Assembly: GCA_041394605.1 (NCBI GenBank)
Contig: JAWKHX010000018.1
Span: forward strand, 30,803-94,802
Direction of reading: 5' to 3'
Length of the DNA: 64,000 bases
Origin: UBA668 sp041394605
Lineage (GTDB): Bacteria; Actinomycetota; Acidimicrobiia; Acidimicrobiales; Ilumatobacteraceae
Each line of letters starts with the position of its first letter. Positions within the stretch are counted from its first letter, which is position 1. The position numbers and the translations under genes are program-made. This document shows positions 14,467 through 22,743 of this stretch, one piece after another. Below the pieces are notes generated by a model, which saw nothing but the letters and a program-made list of their open reading frames with translations, was not told the origin of the DNA and did no database searches.

Positions 14467-15458
14467 CCGACCGTACCCTCACCTACGGGCAGGCGTTCGC
14501 CGAGGCCATCAAGTTGGAGATGGAGGCCGACCCCAACGTGTTCATCGCCGGCGAGGACGTCGGCGCGCACGGCGGGGTGTTCCACACCTTCGACGGCATC
14601 CAGAGCCAGTTCGGCGAGCGCCGGGCGGTGGACACGCCGATCAGCGAGCAGGCCATCATCGGCCTCGGCGTGGGCGCTGCGGTCACCGGCCTGCGCCCGA
14701 TCGTGGACCTGATGTTCATGGACTTCTCGCTGGTGGCGGCCGACCAGATCGTCAACCAGGCGGCCAAGCTGAAGTACATGTTCGGCGGCCAGGCCAAGCT
14801 GCCGATGGTCATCACCACCTCGGGCGGTGCCGGCCTGTCGGCGGCCGCCCAGCACAGCCAGAGCCTGGAGGCCTTGTTCTGCCACATCCCCGGCCTGCAG
14901 GTGGTCTTCCCGTCGAACCCGTACGACGTGAAGGGCCTGATGGCCTCCGCCATCCAGGAGGACAACCCCGTCCTGTTCGTGCTGCACAAGAGGATGCTCG
15001 GCCTGAAGGGCCCGGTGCCCGAGGGGCGCTACACGGTGCCGCTGGGTCAGGCCAAGGTCACCCGTGAGGGCGGCGACGTCACCGTCGTGTCGTGGGGCCG
15101 CACCCACAACGAGGCGCTCGCCGCCGCGGAGACGCTGGCCGGTGAGGGCGTCCAGGTGGAGGTGGTGGACCTGCGCACCCTGTCGCCGCTGGACACCGTC
15201 ACGGTGGTCGCGTCGGTGAAGAAGACCAACCGGGTGGTCGTGGCTCACGAGGCCGTGCGCTTTGGCGGCTTCGGCGCCGAGGTGGCCGCCCAGATCCAGG
15301 AGGACGCGTTCGACTACCTCGATGCCCCGGTGGGCCGGGTGGGTGCGCCGTTCTCGCCGGTGCCGTTCACCCCGGCGCTGGAGAACCTGTACGTGCCGGA
15401 TGCGGCGCGCATCGCCGAGAGCGTGCGGGCTGCGCTGGCCCGGCCGCTGCTCGGCTGA
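14463..15458 (+). CDS. acoB: 2-oxoacid/acetoin dehydrogenase E1 component, beta subunit
   Basis: This 331-residue protein is the transketolase-like beta subunit that completes the E1 active site. Pyrimidine-binding region: AEAIKLEMEADPNVFIAGED with the conserved Glu, then VDTPISEQAIIGLGVGAA. C-terminal transketolase domain: DVTVVSWGRTHNEALAAAE and VEVVDLRTLSPLDT. The length is standard. The GTG start overlaps acoA and six bases separate it from the next start, so the genes are translated together. Confidence 0.9.
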   Translation: MTDRTLTYGQAFAEAIKLEMEADPNVFIAGEDVGAHGGVFHTFDGIQSQFGERRAVDTPISEQAIIGLGVGAAVTGLRPIVDLMFMDFSLVAADQIVNQAAKLKYMFGGQAKLPMVITTSGGAGLSAAAQHSQSLEALFCHIPGLQVVFPSNPYDVKGLMASAIQEDNPVLFVLHKRMLGLKGPVPEGRYTVPLGQAKVTREGGDVTVVSWGRTHNEALAAAETLAGEGVQVEVVDLRTLSPLDTVTVVASVKKTNRVVVAHEAVRFGGFGAEVAAQIQEDAFDYLDAPVGRVGAPFSPVPFTPALENLYVPDAARIAESVRAALARPLLG

Positions 15459-15464
15459 GTTCCG

Positions 15465-16496
15465 GTGGGTTCGGTCGGCATCATCGTCAACCCGTGGGCG
15501 GGCAAGGACGTCCGCCGCCTGCACGCGCCCGTAGGGCACACACCGGACACCGCGAAGATCGGCATCGTCCGCCGCGTGGCCATCGGCGCGCTGGACGCCG
15601 GCGCCCACCATGTGTACGTGGCCCGCGACGTGGGCCGCATCGCCGAGCGGGCGGTGAAGGGCATCGAGCGGGCGACGCTGGTGGACGGCCCGAGCACCGG
15701 GTCGGCCCTGGACACCCGCCGGGCCGCTGGCCAGATGGCCGATCTCGGGTGCGCCGCGGTGGCCGTGCTGGGCGGCGACGGCACCAGCCGCGACGTCACT
15801 ATGGGCTGGCGTCAGGCTCCGATCATCCCCATCTCCACCGGCACGAACAATGTGTTCCCCGGGTTCGTGGACGGCTCCTCGGCGGGCACCGCGGCAGGCC
15901 TGGTGGCCAGCGGTGCCATCGCCAAGGCCGACGCCGGCCGTGAGGCGAAACTGCTCACCGTGGACATCGAGATGCCCGGCGCCGACAGGGTGCAGGACAT
16001 CGCGATCGTCGATGTCGCGCTGATCGCCGAGCAGGGCACCGGCGCCAGGGCGGTGGTGCGTTCGGACCTCATCCGCCTGGTGGTGGCTGCGCTGGCCGTG
16101 CCGGCCAGCACCGGCCTGTCCGCCATCGCCGGGCGCACCTGCCCAGTCGCCGCCGACGAGGACGGGGGAGTGGTCGTCCGCCTCGGTGGGGAGGGTCGGC
16201 GCGTGAGGGTGCCGATCGTGCCCGGCTCGTTCGACGTGCTGCCCATCGCGTCCATCGAACACCTCGCGGACGGCGGCAGCATCACCGTCCAGGGCCCAGG
16301 CGTGCTGGCCTACGACGGCGAGCGCGACCGCGTCCTTCCGCCCGGCAGCACCGCCACCATCACCGTGTCCCGCACCGGCCCGTTCGTCATCGACGTCGCC
16401 GGCACGCTGCGGGCCGCGGCCGACCGACGACTCTTCGACGTCGCCCCCGGCGACATCCCCGCCGTTACCAGCACGGAGGCACACCATGGCCACTGA
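15465..16496 (+). CDS. acoX: AcoX-like ATP-NAD kinase family protein
   Basis: This 343-residue protein belongs to the ATP-NAD/DAG kinase-like superfamily. GGDGTSRDV at about 103-111 is the nucleotide-binding motif, preceded by IIVNPWAGKDVRR and followed by ISTGTNNVFPGF, which matches the AcoX proteins of acetoin operons. The biochemical role of AcoX is not settled, but its company with aco E1 and E2 genes is a recognised marker for acetoin catabolism. It starts with GTG and its 3' end overlaps the E2 start by 11 bp. Usual aco operons place acoX first; here it sits between E1 beta and E2. Confidence 0.82.
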   Translation: MGSVGIIVNPWAGKDVRRLHAPVGHTPDTAKIGIVRRVAIGALDAGAHHVYVARDVGRIAERAVKGIERATLVDGPSTGSALDTRRAAGQMADLGCAAVAVLGGDGTSRDVTMGWRQAPIIPISTGTNNVFPGFVDGSSAGTAAGLVASGAIAKADAGREAKLLTVDIEMPGADRVQDIAIVDVALIAEQGTGARAVVRSDLIRLVVAALAVPASTGLSAIAGRTCPVAADEDGGVVVRLGGEGRRVRVPIVPGSFDVLPIASIEHLADGGSITVQGPGVLAYDGERDRVLPPGSTATITVSRTGPFVIDVAGTLRAAADRRLFDVAPGDIPAVTSTEAHHGH

Positions 16497-17918
16497 CGTC
16501 CCCATGCCCAAGCTGGGCCTGACAATGGAGGAAGCCACGATCGTCCAGTGGCTCGTCGCCGATGGCGACCTGGTGGAGGCCGACCAGCCGATCATCCTCA
16601 TCGAAACCGACAAGACCGAGACCGAATCCGGGTCGCCCGGCAGCGGCCGGATCCACATCACCGGCAAGGTCGGCGACGTGTACAAGTGCGGCGAGCGCAT
16701 CGCCGTCCTGCTGGCCGAGGGGGAAGAGCCCCCGGCAACGGCCGCGCCGGCATCGCCCGCGGCTGCGCCGACGGCCGCGCCCGCTCCGGCCGGACGGCCG
16801 GCCGCCGCCGCGGCACCGGTCGCCGCAGCACGCGGTGAAGGCGGCCGCCTGCTGGCTTCACCGAACGCCCGCCGTATCGCCGCCGAGCGCGGCGTGCAGT
16901 TGGCCAGCGTTCGTGGCACCGGCCCTGGCGGCCGCATCGTCTCCGAGGACGTGGAGGCCGCGCCCGCTGGTGGCGCCGCCCCTGCCTCCGCCGGCCCGCT
17001 GGTGTTCGCCACCAGCACGAACGCGCTGGCCGTGGCCACCGTGTCGGCCCGCAACCTGGCCGACCTGCTGGGCGTGGACCTGGCCGAGGTGCCGATGGAC
17101 CCGGTGGATCAAAGGATCACCCGTGACGGGGTGGCCCTGTACGTGCGCCAGCGTCTCCAGCAGACCGCGCCGGCGTCGGCGGCAACGGCACCTGCTGCCG
17201 CCGCAGCTCCGGCTCCCACCGCCTGGCCGCTGCTGCAGGAGCCGACGTCCACCATCCGCCTCAGCGGCATGCGCGGCACGATCGCCAAGCGGATGACCCA
17301 GTCGCTGCGGGAGATGGCCCAGCTGACGCTGGCCATGGACGCGGACATGGATGCCGTGCTCGCCGACCGGGCGGAGCGCAAGGCTGCCGGCGGCGGCCCG
17401 GTCCCGTCGATCACCGACTATGTGGTCGCCGCCGCCTCGCGCGCCTGCTGCGCCACCCGAACGTCAACGCCCAGGTCACCGAGGACGGCATCGCCCTCCT
17501 CCCCGAGGTGCACATGGGTCTGGCCGTCGCGGTGGACGGGGGCCTCCTCGTGCCCGTCATCCGCGACGCCGCCCACCGCGAGCTTCCCGACCTGGCCGCG
17601 GAGACCGTCCGTCTCGCCGCGGCGGCCCGCGCCGGCAGCCTCGGCCCGAAGGACCTCGAGGGTGGCACGTTCAGCGTGTCCGCGCTCGGCGCCTTCGGCG
17701 TGGACATGTTCACCCCGGTCATCAACCCGCCGAACGCCGGCATCCTCGGCGTCGGCCGCCTGCGCGACGACCTCGTGCTGGTGGACGGCCGGGTGGCCAC
17801 CACGAAGCGCCTGACGCTCAGCCTCACCTGGGACCACCGCGTGTTCGACGGCGTGCCGGCGGCCGAGTTCTGCCGCACCGTCGTCCAGATGCTGGCGGAG
17901 CCCGCCACCCTCGCCTGA
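16486..17918 (+). CDS. acoC: Dihydrolipoamide acyltransferase E2 component (one frameshift)
   Basis: In order there is a lipoyl domain (Lys43 in ETDKTETE), an Ala/Pro linker, a peripheral-subunit-binding domain (LLASPNARRIAAERGVQLAS), a second PSBD-like stretch (TNALAVATVSARNLADLLGV), and the catalytic domain (LSGMRGTIAKRMTQSLREMA) ending LTWDHRVFDGVPAAEF with the catalytic His and Asp. E2 passes the acyl group to CoA. The frame breaks after TDYVVAAASRA near 17,446; adding one C restores RALLRHPNVN and the rest of the domain, so the break looks like an error. No E3 dihydrolipoamide dehydrogenase gene lies here. Confidence 0.85.
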
Positions 17919-17947
17919 CGCGCCCACCCGCTACTACGGTCGGCGTG

Positions 17948-19273
17948 GTGCAGCAGTACACGGTGGACAACCTCGGCGAGCGACCGTTGCCGGCGTGGTT
18001 CGACGACGCCAAGTTCGGGATCTTCGTCCACTGGTACCCGTCGTCGGTGCCGGCGTTCGCACCGCTGAACCCGGACCCGTTCACGCTTGCTCGCGAGCAG
18101 GGCGAGTTCGTCGCGTTCAGCGAGTCGCCCTACTCCGAGTGGTACGTGAACTCGCTGGCCATCGAGGGGTCGTCCGTCCAGCGCCACCACGCCGAGATCT
18201 ACGGCGACAAGCCGTACGACGAGTTCGTCACCGAGTTCTTCCGAGCTGCCGAGGCGTGGCGACCGGAGGAGTGGGCCGACCTGTTCGCCGCCGCGGGTGC
18301 GACCTACTGCGTGATGGGCACCAAGCACCTCGACGGCGCGTTGCTGTGGCCCAGCGCCACGCCCAACCCGTTCAAGGGCGATGCCTACACGTCGAAGCGA
18401 GACCTCGTCGGCGAGGCGATGGCGGCGGTGCGCGCCAAGGGCCTGCGGGCGGGTGTCTACTACTGCGGCGGGCTGGACATCACGTTCCAGGGGCTCGGCT
18501 TCCACAGCTGGGCCACGGTGTTCGGCGCCATCCCGCAGAGCGACGAGTACCGCGACTACGCCAACGCCCACTACCACGAACTGATCGAGCGCTACCTGCC
18601 CGACGTGCTGTGGAACGACGTCGGCTACCCCGGCTTCGCGGTGGGCGCGGCGCCACTGATGGCGGACTTCTACAACGCCAACCCCGACGGAGTGGTGAAC
18701 GACCGCTTCGACCCGCTGGCCGTGGCGATGGGGACGGCGCACGCCGACTTCGTGACGCCCGAGTACACGCTGGAACGAACCGTCCCGACGAAGAAGTTCG
18801 AGGTGTGTCGCGGCATGGGCACCAGCTTCGGCTACAACCGTCTGGAGACGGAGGCCACGTATCTCGGCGCCCGCGAACTGATCCACCTGCTGGTCGACAC
18901 CGTGGCCGACGGTGGCAACCTGTTGCTCAACGTCGGCCCGCTCCCGAACGGCGACATTCCACCGGCCCAGCGCGAGCGCCTGCTGGCGATCGGGGAGTGG
19001 CTGAGCGTGAACGGCGCGGCGATCCACGGTTCGCGTCCCCACGCGGCAACGGCGCTGACCACCGACGACAGCCGCCGCGTACGCCTCACCGTCGGCTCCG
19101 ACGGCGCGACGTACGCGATCGTGCTTGGCTCATCGGCGGGTGGGCGCGTGGCGATCGATGCACTGCCGGCCGGAGAGGTGACCGTGCTCGGCCATGGCCC
19201 CGTCGCCCGCAACGGCGACACCGTCGAGATCCCGCCCTCGCCAGCGGCCGCCGTCACCCTGCGCATCAGGTGA
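17948..19273 (+). CDS. Alpha-L-fucosidase (GH29)
   Basis: This protein of about 441 residues matches GH29: FDDAKFGIFVHWYPSSVPAF at the N-terminus, AGATYCVMGTKHLDGALLWP, and YLPDVLWNDVGYP, where the Asp in LWND is at the position of the GH29 nucleophile. The general acid varies in the family. The C-terminal part is a beta-sandwich. It hydrolyses alpha-L-fucose from glycans. No signal peptide is seen, so it is cytoplasmic, or acts on imported oligosaccharides. TACGGT ends 7 nt before this GTG; the adjacent upstream GTG would leave only 4 nt. No other fucose genes are near. Confidence 0.88.
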   Translation: MQQYTVDNLGERPLPAWFDDAKFGIFVHWYPSSVPAFAPLNPDPFTLAREQGEFVAFSESPYSEWYVNSLAIEGSSVQRHHAEIYGDKPYDEFVTEFFRAAEAWRPEEWADLFAAAGATYCVMGTKHLDGALLWPSATPNPFKGDAYTSKRDLVGEAMAAVRAKGLRAGVYYCGGLDITFQGLGFHSWATVFGAIPQSDEYRDYANAHYHELIERYLPDVLWNDVGYPGFAVGAAPLMADFYNANPDGVVNDRFDPLAVAMGTAHADFVTPEYTLERTVPTKKFEVCRGMGTSFGYNRLETEATYLGARELIHLLVDTVADGGNLLLNVGPLPNGDIPPAQRERLLAIGEWLSVNGAAIHGSRPHAATALTTDDSRRVRLTVGSDGATYAIVLGSSAGGRVAIDALPAGEVTVLGHGPVARNGDTVEIPPSPAAAVTLRIR

Positions 19274-19349
19274 CGCCGTGGAATTCGTGATCACCCTGCA
19301 TCGCGCCCGGCCGGACCGTCTGCCGTCGGAAGCGCCGCCCCGGCACGCC

Positions 19350-19844
19350 TCAGACGGCTGACGCCGTCGCGTCCTCGGTGATGCGCTGGCGGGCGGCCTC
19401 CGCTCGGGCGCCGACGGGCAGATGCTCACCCGCCGCAGCCAGGCCGAAGACGGGCATGTTGGCGTAGATGCACTCGTACTGGCCGGCGGCCACCTTGTAG
19501 GTCTCGTGCCAGATGCCCACATCGCCGCTCTTGCCGACGGTGCGGTTGAAGCGGCGCCACGGCTCGAGGTGCGGGTCGTCGGTGTTGCGGGCGAACGCCT
19601 CGAGATGGTCGAACGAGCGCCAGTACTGGATCATCGTGATCGTGCGCCCGCCAATCATCGTGCGTGCGCCGAGCATGCCCTTCTCCGGGTGCTTCATCAG
19701 GGTCGCGATCATCTTCGGCATTGCTGTGAAGACGGGCATCCACTTGTGCACCTTCCACAGCTTGTTGAACCGCATGCCGATGGCGAACACGACGAAGTCG
19801 CCCTCGATGCGTCCGGTGAAGCGGCCGGCCTGGACCTTGGACAT
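19350..19844 (-). CDS. DUF4188 family protein (haem-dependent dehydratase/monooxygenase-like)
   Basis: This 164-residue protein matches DUF4188: VQAGRFTGRIEGDFVVFAIG, MRFNKLWKVHKWMPVF, then YWRSFDHLEAFARNTDDPH and GIWHETYKV, which carries a conserved His. The fold is a ferredoxin-like dimeric barrel related to monooxygenase and aldoxime dehydratase domains; function is not established. A GGGGG Shine-Dalgarno precedes MSKVQAG. It is divergent from a MerR regulator, with a long dyad between them, so it is probably the regulator's target. Confidence 0.83.
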   Translation of the reverse strand: MSKVQAGRFTGRIEGDFVVFAIGMRFNKLWKVHKWMPVFTAMPKMIATLMKHPEKGMLGARTMIGGRTITMIQYWRSFDHLEAFARNTDDPHLEPWRRFNRTVGKSGDVGIWHETYKVAAGQYECIYANMPVFGLAAAGEHLPVGARAEAARQRITEDATASAV

Positions 19845-19855
19845 CCCAACCCCCA

Positions 19856-19900
19856 AATGGATAGTCGAACTCTCTAAAACGGAGAGTAGGACTATCCATT
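19856..19900. promoter_or_regulatory. 45-bp imperfect dyad, candidate MerR operator
   Basis: The arms at 19856-19874 and 19882-19900 match at 17 of 19 positions around a 7-nt centre (TAAAACG): AATGGATAGTC and GACTATCCATT outside, ACTCTC and GAGAGT inside. It fills the gap between the divergent DUF4188 and MerR genes. MerR proteins bind such dyads across a stretched promoter spacer. Confidence 0.75.
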
Positions 19901-19929
19901 GCCGATGTCAACCGGCTACGGTGTGACGC

Positions 19930-20565
19930 ATGCGGATCGGCGAACTGGCCACCGTCACCGGCACTCCGGTGGCGACGCTGAAGTACTACCTGCGCGAGGG
20001 GCTGCTGCACGGCGGCGCGGCCACGGCGGTGAACCAGGCGAGCTACGACGACACCCATGTGCAGCGCGTGCGCCTCGTGCGGGCGTTGCTGCACATGGGC
20101 CATCTGTCGATCGCCGACGCCCAGCGGGTGATCGCCGCGGTGGAGGACGACCGGGTGGACACGCACACGATGTTCGGCGTGGCGCAGGACGCTCTCGTGC
20201 CGGCGGTGGAGCGCACGAGCAACCGCTATCCGGCGGCCCGTGCGGAGGTCGAGCGGTTCGTCGAGCGGCACGGCCTGCGCGTCCGCCCCGAGGCCCAGGT
20301 GCGCCAGATGCTTGCCGACACGCTGGTGGCCGCGGCCGACTTCCTCGGCCTGCCGCCCGGGGCGTCGATCACCACCGAAGGCTGGGATGCCGTCGTGCCG
20401 GCGCTGATGGCACTGGCCGCGCACGAGGTCGGCAATGTGCCCGACGGCCTGCCCCGCGCGGCGATGACCGAGTTCATGGTCGACGGCACCGTGGTCTTCG
20501 AGGTCGGCCTGATGGCGTTGCGGCGAATGGCGTTGGAGCACGCCAGCGCCGAGCGGTTCACGTGA
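19930..20565 (+). CDS. MerR family transcriptional regulator
   Basis: This 211-residue protein has an N-terminal MerR winged helix-turn-helix (MRIGELATVTGTPVATLKYY, LREGLL, then YDDTHVQRVRLVRALLHMGH) and a helical C-terminal effector domain with no Cys metal site, so it is not a classic metal sensor. TACGGT ends 7 nt before the ATG, so it is probably leaderless. It is divergent from DUF4188, with the candidate operator between, which suggests control of that gene and of itself. Confidence 0.9.
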   Translation: MRIGELATVTGTPVATLKYYLREGLLHGGAATAVNQASYDDTHVQRVRLVRALLHMGHLSIADAQRVIAAVEDDRVDTHTMFGVAQDALVPAVERTSNRYPAARAEVERFVERHGLRVRPEAQVRQMLADTLVAAADFLGLPPGASITTEGWDAVVPALMALAAHEVGNVPDGLPRAAMTEFMVDGTVVFEVGLMALRRMALEHASAERFT

Positions 20566-20580
20566 ACCGCCCGCGCTGCC

Positions 20581-20988
20581 TCAGGCGAGTCGGACCCGCC
20601 ACGATTGCAGCGGACGGACCTGGGCGATGAGCTCGAAGTCGTCGTCGGCGTGCACCACGCCGACATCGTGGTGCAGGGCGATCACGGCGATCAGCAGGTC
20701 GGGAATCGGGCGTCGGTGCCAGAGGCCGCGATGGTGTGCCAAGTCGCGCTGCAGTTGTTGTGCCGACGCGAGAAGATCATCCGGGGTGCTGAGCACCTCG
20801 AAGCTCCGCCGCAGCAGGGTCTCCAACCGGTCGTAGTCCTTGGCGCTCCTCGCCGAGTAGAGCTGTTCGAGGAGGCCGACCTCGCACAGGAAGAGCGAAC
20901 CATCGGCGTCGGCAAGCTGCTCTGCGACGACCTCGTCATCGAGACGCGTGGCAACGCTCTTGTCGACGATCCACCCGGTCACCGCCAT
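20581..20988 (-). CDS. vapC: PIN-domain ribonuclease toxin (VapC-like)
   Basis: This 135-residue PIN-domain protein retains the acidic residues for Mg2+: Asp9 in WIVDKSVATRL, Glu in FLCEVGLLEQLYSA, Asp in RPIPDLLIAVIAL and Asp in VVHADDDFELIA. VapC toxins cleave RNA and are neutralised by the cognate VapB. The start overlaps the antitoxin gene by 10 bp, the usual VapBC layout. It is convergent with the MerR gene. Confidence 0.9.
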   Translation of the reverse strand: MAVTGWIVDKSVATRLDDEVVAEQLADADGSLFLCEVGLLEQLYSARSAKDYDRLETLLRRSFEVLSTPDDLLASAQQLQRDLAHHRGLWHRRPIPDLLIAVIALHHDVGVVHADDDFELIAQVRPLQSWRVRLA

Positions 20989-21206
20989 GCTTCCTCGCTC
21001 ATCAGGACGTCCTGGTCGATGAGCTTCGCCGCTTGTCGAAGTGCGTTGATCTGCTGCTGCCGCCGTGCCCGGTCCGAGGCCTTCTCGGCCTGCACCGCAC
21101 GTCGCAGTGCCTCTTCGACGGTGGCGCGGACCGTGGGCTGGCCGAGCGCAGCGCGTGCCTCGGCCACCAACTCGTCGTCGAGCTCGATCGTCGTTCTCCG
21201 GATCAT
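20979..21206 (-). CDS. vapB: VapB-type ribbon-helix-helix antitoxin
   Basis: This 75-residue protein begins MIRRTTIELDDELVAEARAA, the ribbon-helix-helix DNA-binding pattern of VapB, and continues with a helix (ATVEEALRRAVQAEKASDRA) and a C-terminal toxin-wrapping tail. It binds VapC and represses the operon. TACTGT ends 6 nt before the ATG, so the message is likely leaderless, and a 10-bp palindrome overlaps the start region as a candidate operator. Confidence 0.9.
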   Translation of the reverse strand: MIRRTTIELDDELVAEARAALGQPTVRATVEEALRRAVQAEKASDRARRQQQINALRQAAKLIDQDVLMSEEAWR

Positions 21207-21218
21207 GTGTACACAGTA
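21206..21218 (-). promoter_or_regulatory. vapBC promoter -10 and palindromic operator
   Basis: TGTGTACACA (21206-21215) is a perfect 10-bp palindrome overlapping the vapB start and the -10 TACTGT (21218-21213). Binding here would block initiation, as expected for VapBC autoregulation. Confidence 0.5.
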
Positions 21219-21253
21219 GCGCCCGATATGTATGTACCCGGGTTCGTGTTGCC

Positions 21254-22662
21254 TCAACGAGGAAGGAGCAGCAGGCGTTCGTCCTGATCCGGCACGACGG
21301 CCACGAGGTCCAGTTGGGTCTCGATCCGCCGGCCGAGTGCCTGCGCGGCGTCGTCCTCGCCGTGGACCACGAACACAGTGGACTCGCCCTCGACAGTGGC
21401 CACCCACGACGTCAGTTCCGAGGCGTCGGCGTGCACGGAGAACCCGGCGAGGTCGCAGATCTCGGCCCTCACCCGCACGTACTGGCCGTGGATCTTCACG
21501 CTGGTCGCGCCGTCGCGCAACGACCGGCCACGTGTGCCGGCCGCTTGGAAGCCCACCAGGGCCACACTGTTGCGCGGGTCGGGGAGGAACCGCTTGAGGT
21601 GGTGGATCACCCGGCCGCCGGTGGCCATTCCGGCCCCGGCGATGATGACCGCTGACCCTGGGCGTGCGGTGACCCGCTTGGAGCCCTCGGCGTCGAACAC
21701 TTCCTCCAAGCCGGGCAGGTCGAACAGTTCGCCGGCATCGTGCAGTTCCGGCCGCACGTCGCCGGCGCCGGCCTCGAACGCCTCGCGGTAGACCTTCAGC
21801 GCGGCGAGCGCCATCGGGCTGTCCACGAAGATCGGCACCCTCGGCAGCCGCCCCTCGCGGGCCATCCGGTGCAGGTGGTAGAGCAGCACCTCAGTGCGGT
21901 CCACCGCGAAGGCGGGGATGACCACCACGCCGTCCCGGTCGACCGTTCGCTCGATCAGTTCGGCCAGTCGTTCGGGGGCCTCGTCGTGCTCCGGGTGCTC
22001 GCGGTCGCCGTACGTGCTCTCCACGACCACGTAGTCCGATGGCCCGATGGGACCCGGGGGCACCAGCAGGGGGTGGTGCGGGCGGCCGAGGTCGCCGCTG
22101 AACGTCACGGTGGGCCCGTTGTCCAACGTCACCCGGACCATCGCCGAACCGAGGATGTGGCCAGCGGGGCGGAACTCCACCCGCACCCCAGGTGCCGGCG
22201 TGAACACCTCGCCGAAGCCCTGCGGTTGCAGCAGATCCAGCGCGGCCCAGGCATCGTCCTCCGTGTACAGCGCGAACGCGGGGAGTGACGGCTGTAGCCG
22301 GCTCGGTTGGCGTAGCGCGCTTCCTCTTCCAGCAGGCGGGCGCTGTCCGGCAGGACGATGCTCATCAACCGGCCGGTGTCGTAGGTGACGTGCACCGGGC
22401 CGCGAAAGCCGTGCTTGACGAGGCGTGGGAGATAGCCGCAGTGGTCGAGATGGGCGTGGCTGATGACCACCGCGTCGACCGTCGACGGGTCCACCGGGAA
22501 GTCCGCCCAGTTCTGCTGGCGCAGCTCCTTCAGACCTTGGAAGAGCCCACAGTCGAACAGCACCCGGCTGGTGCCGGCTTCGAGGAGGAACTTGCTGCCC
22601 GTGACCGTCCGCGCCGCGCCGAGCGGGACGAGGGCCGCCGGATGGACCGACTCGCCGTTCAT
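21254..22662 (-). CDS. MBL-fold beta-CASP RNA metallo-hydrolase (one frameshift)
   Basis: The product should be about 469 residues. The metallo-beta-lactamase core is ARTVTGSKFLLEAG, then ISHAHLDHCGYLPRLV (HxHxDH zinc motif). Later come AGHILGSAM (zinc His), TFSGDLGR (zinc Asp) and the beta-CASP motifs (STYGDREH, VVIPAFAVDRTE, GFQAAGTRGR, FSVHADASEL). Such enzymes process RNA, either as endonucleases or 5' exonucleases, and resemble YsyB/CPSF73-like proteins. The frame breaks near 22,283 after GYSRHSP; adding one base restores AFALYTEDDAWAAL, and total length is one short of a multiple of three. A sequencing error is likely. Confidence 0.85.
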
Positions 22663-22743
22663 GCTCCGAGTCTGCCAGCGGGCGGCGGGCGAACCCGGCC
22701 GCTCGGCTCGTTCGTGACGCCGGTCACGCGGAACACTGGCGCG

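Noticed and set aside
14442..17054. An 870-codon open frame antisense to the aco operon
   Set aside because: It is a by-product of high GC: it mirrors codon-position bias of acoB, acoX and acoC, has His/Arg/Gly-rich low-complexity content and no domain, and similar long antisense frames lie opposite most strong genes here.
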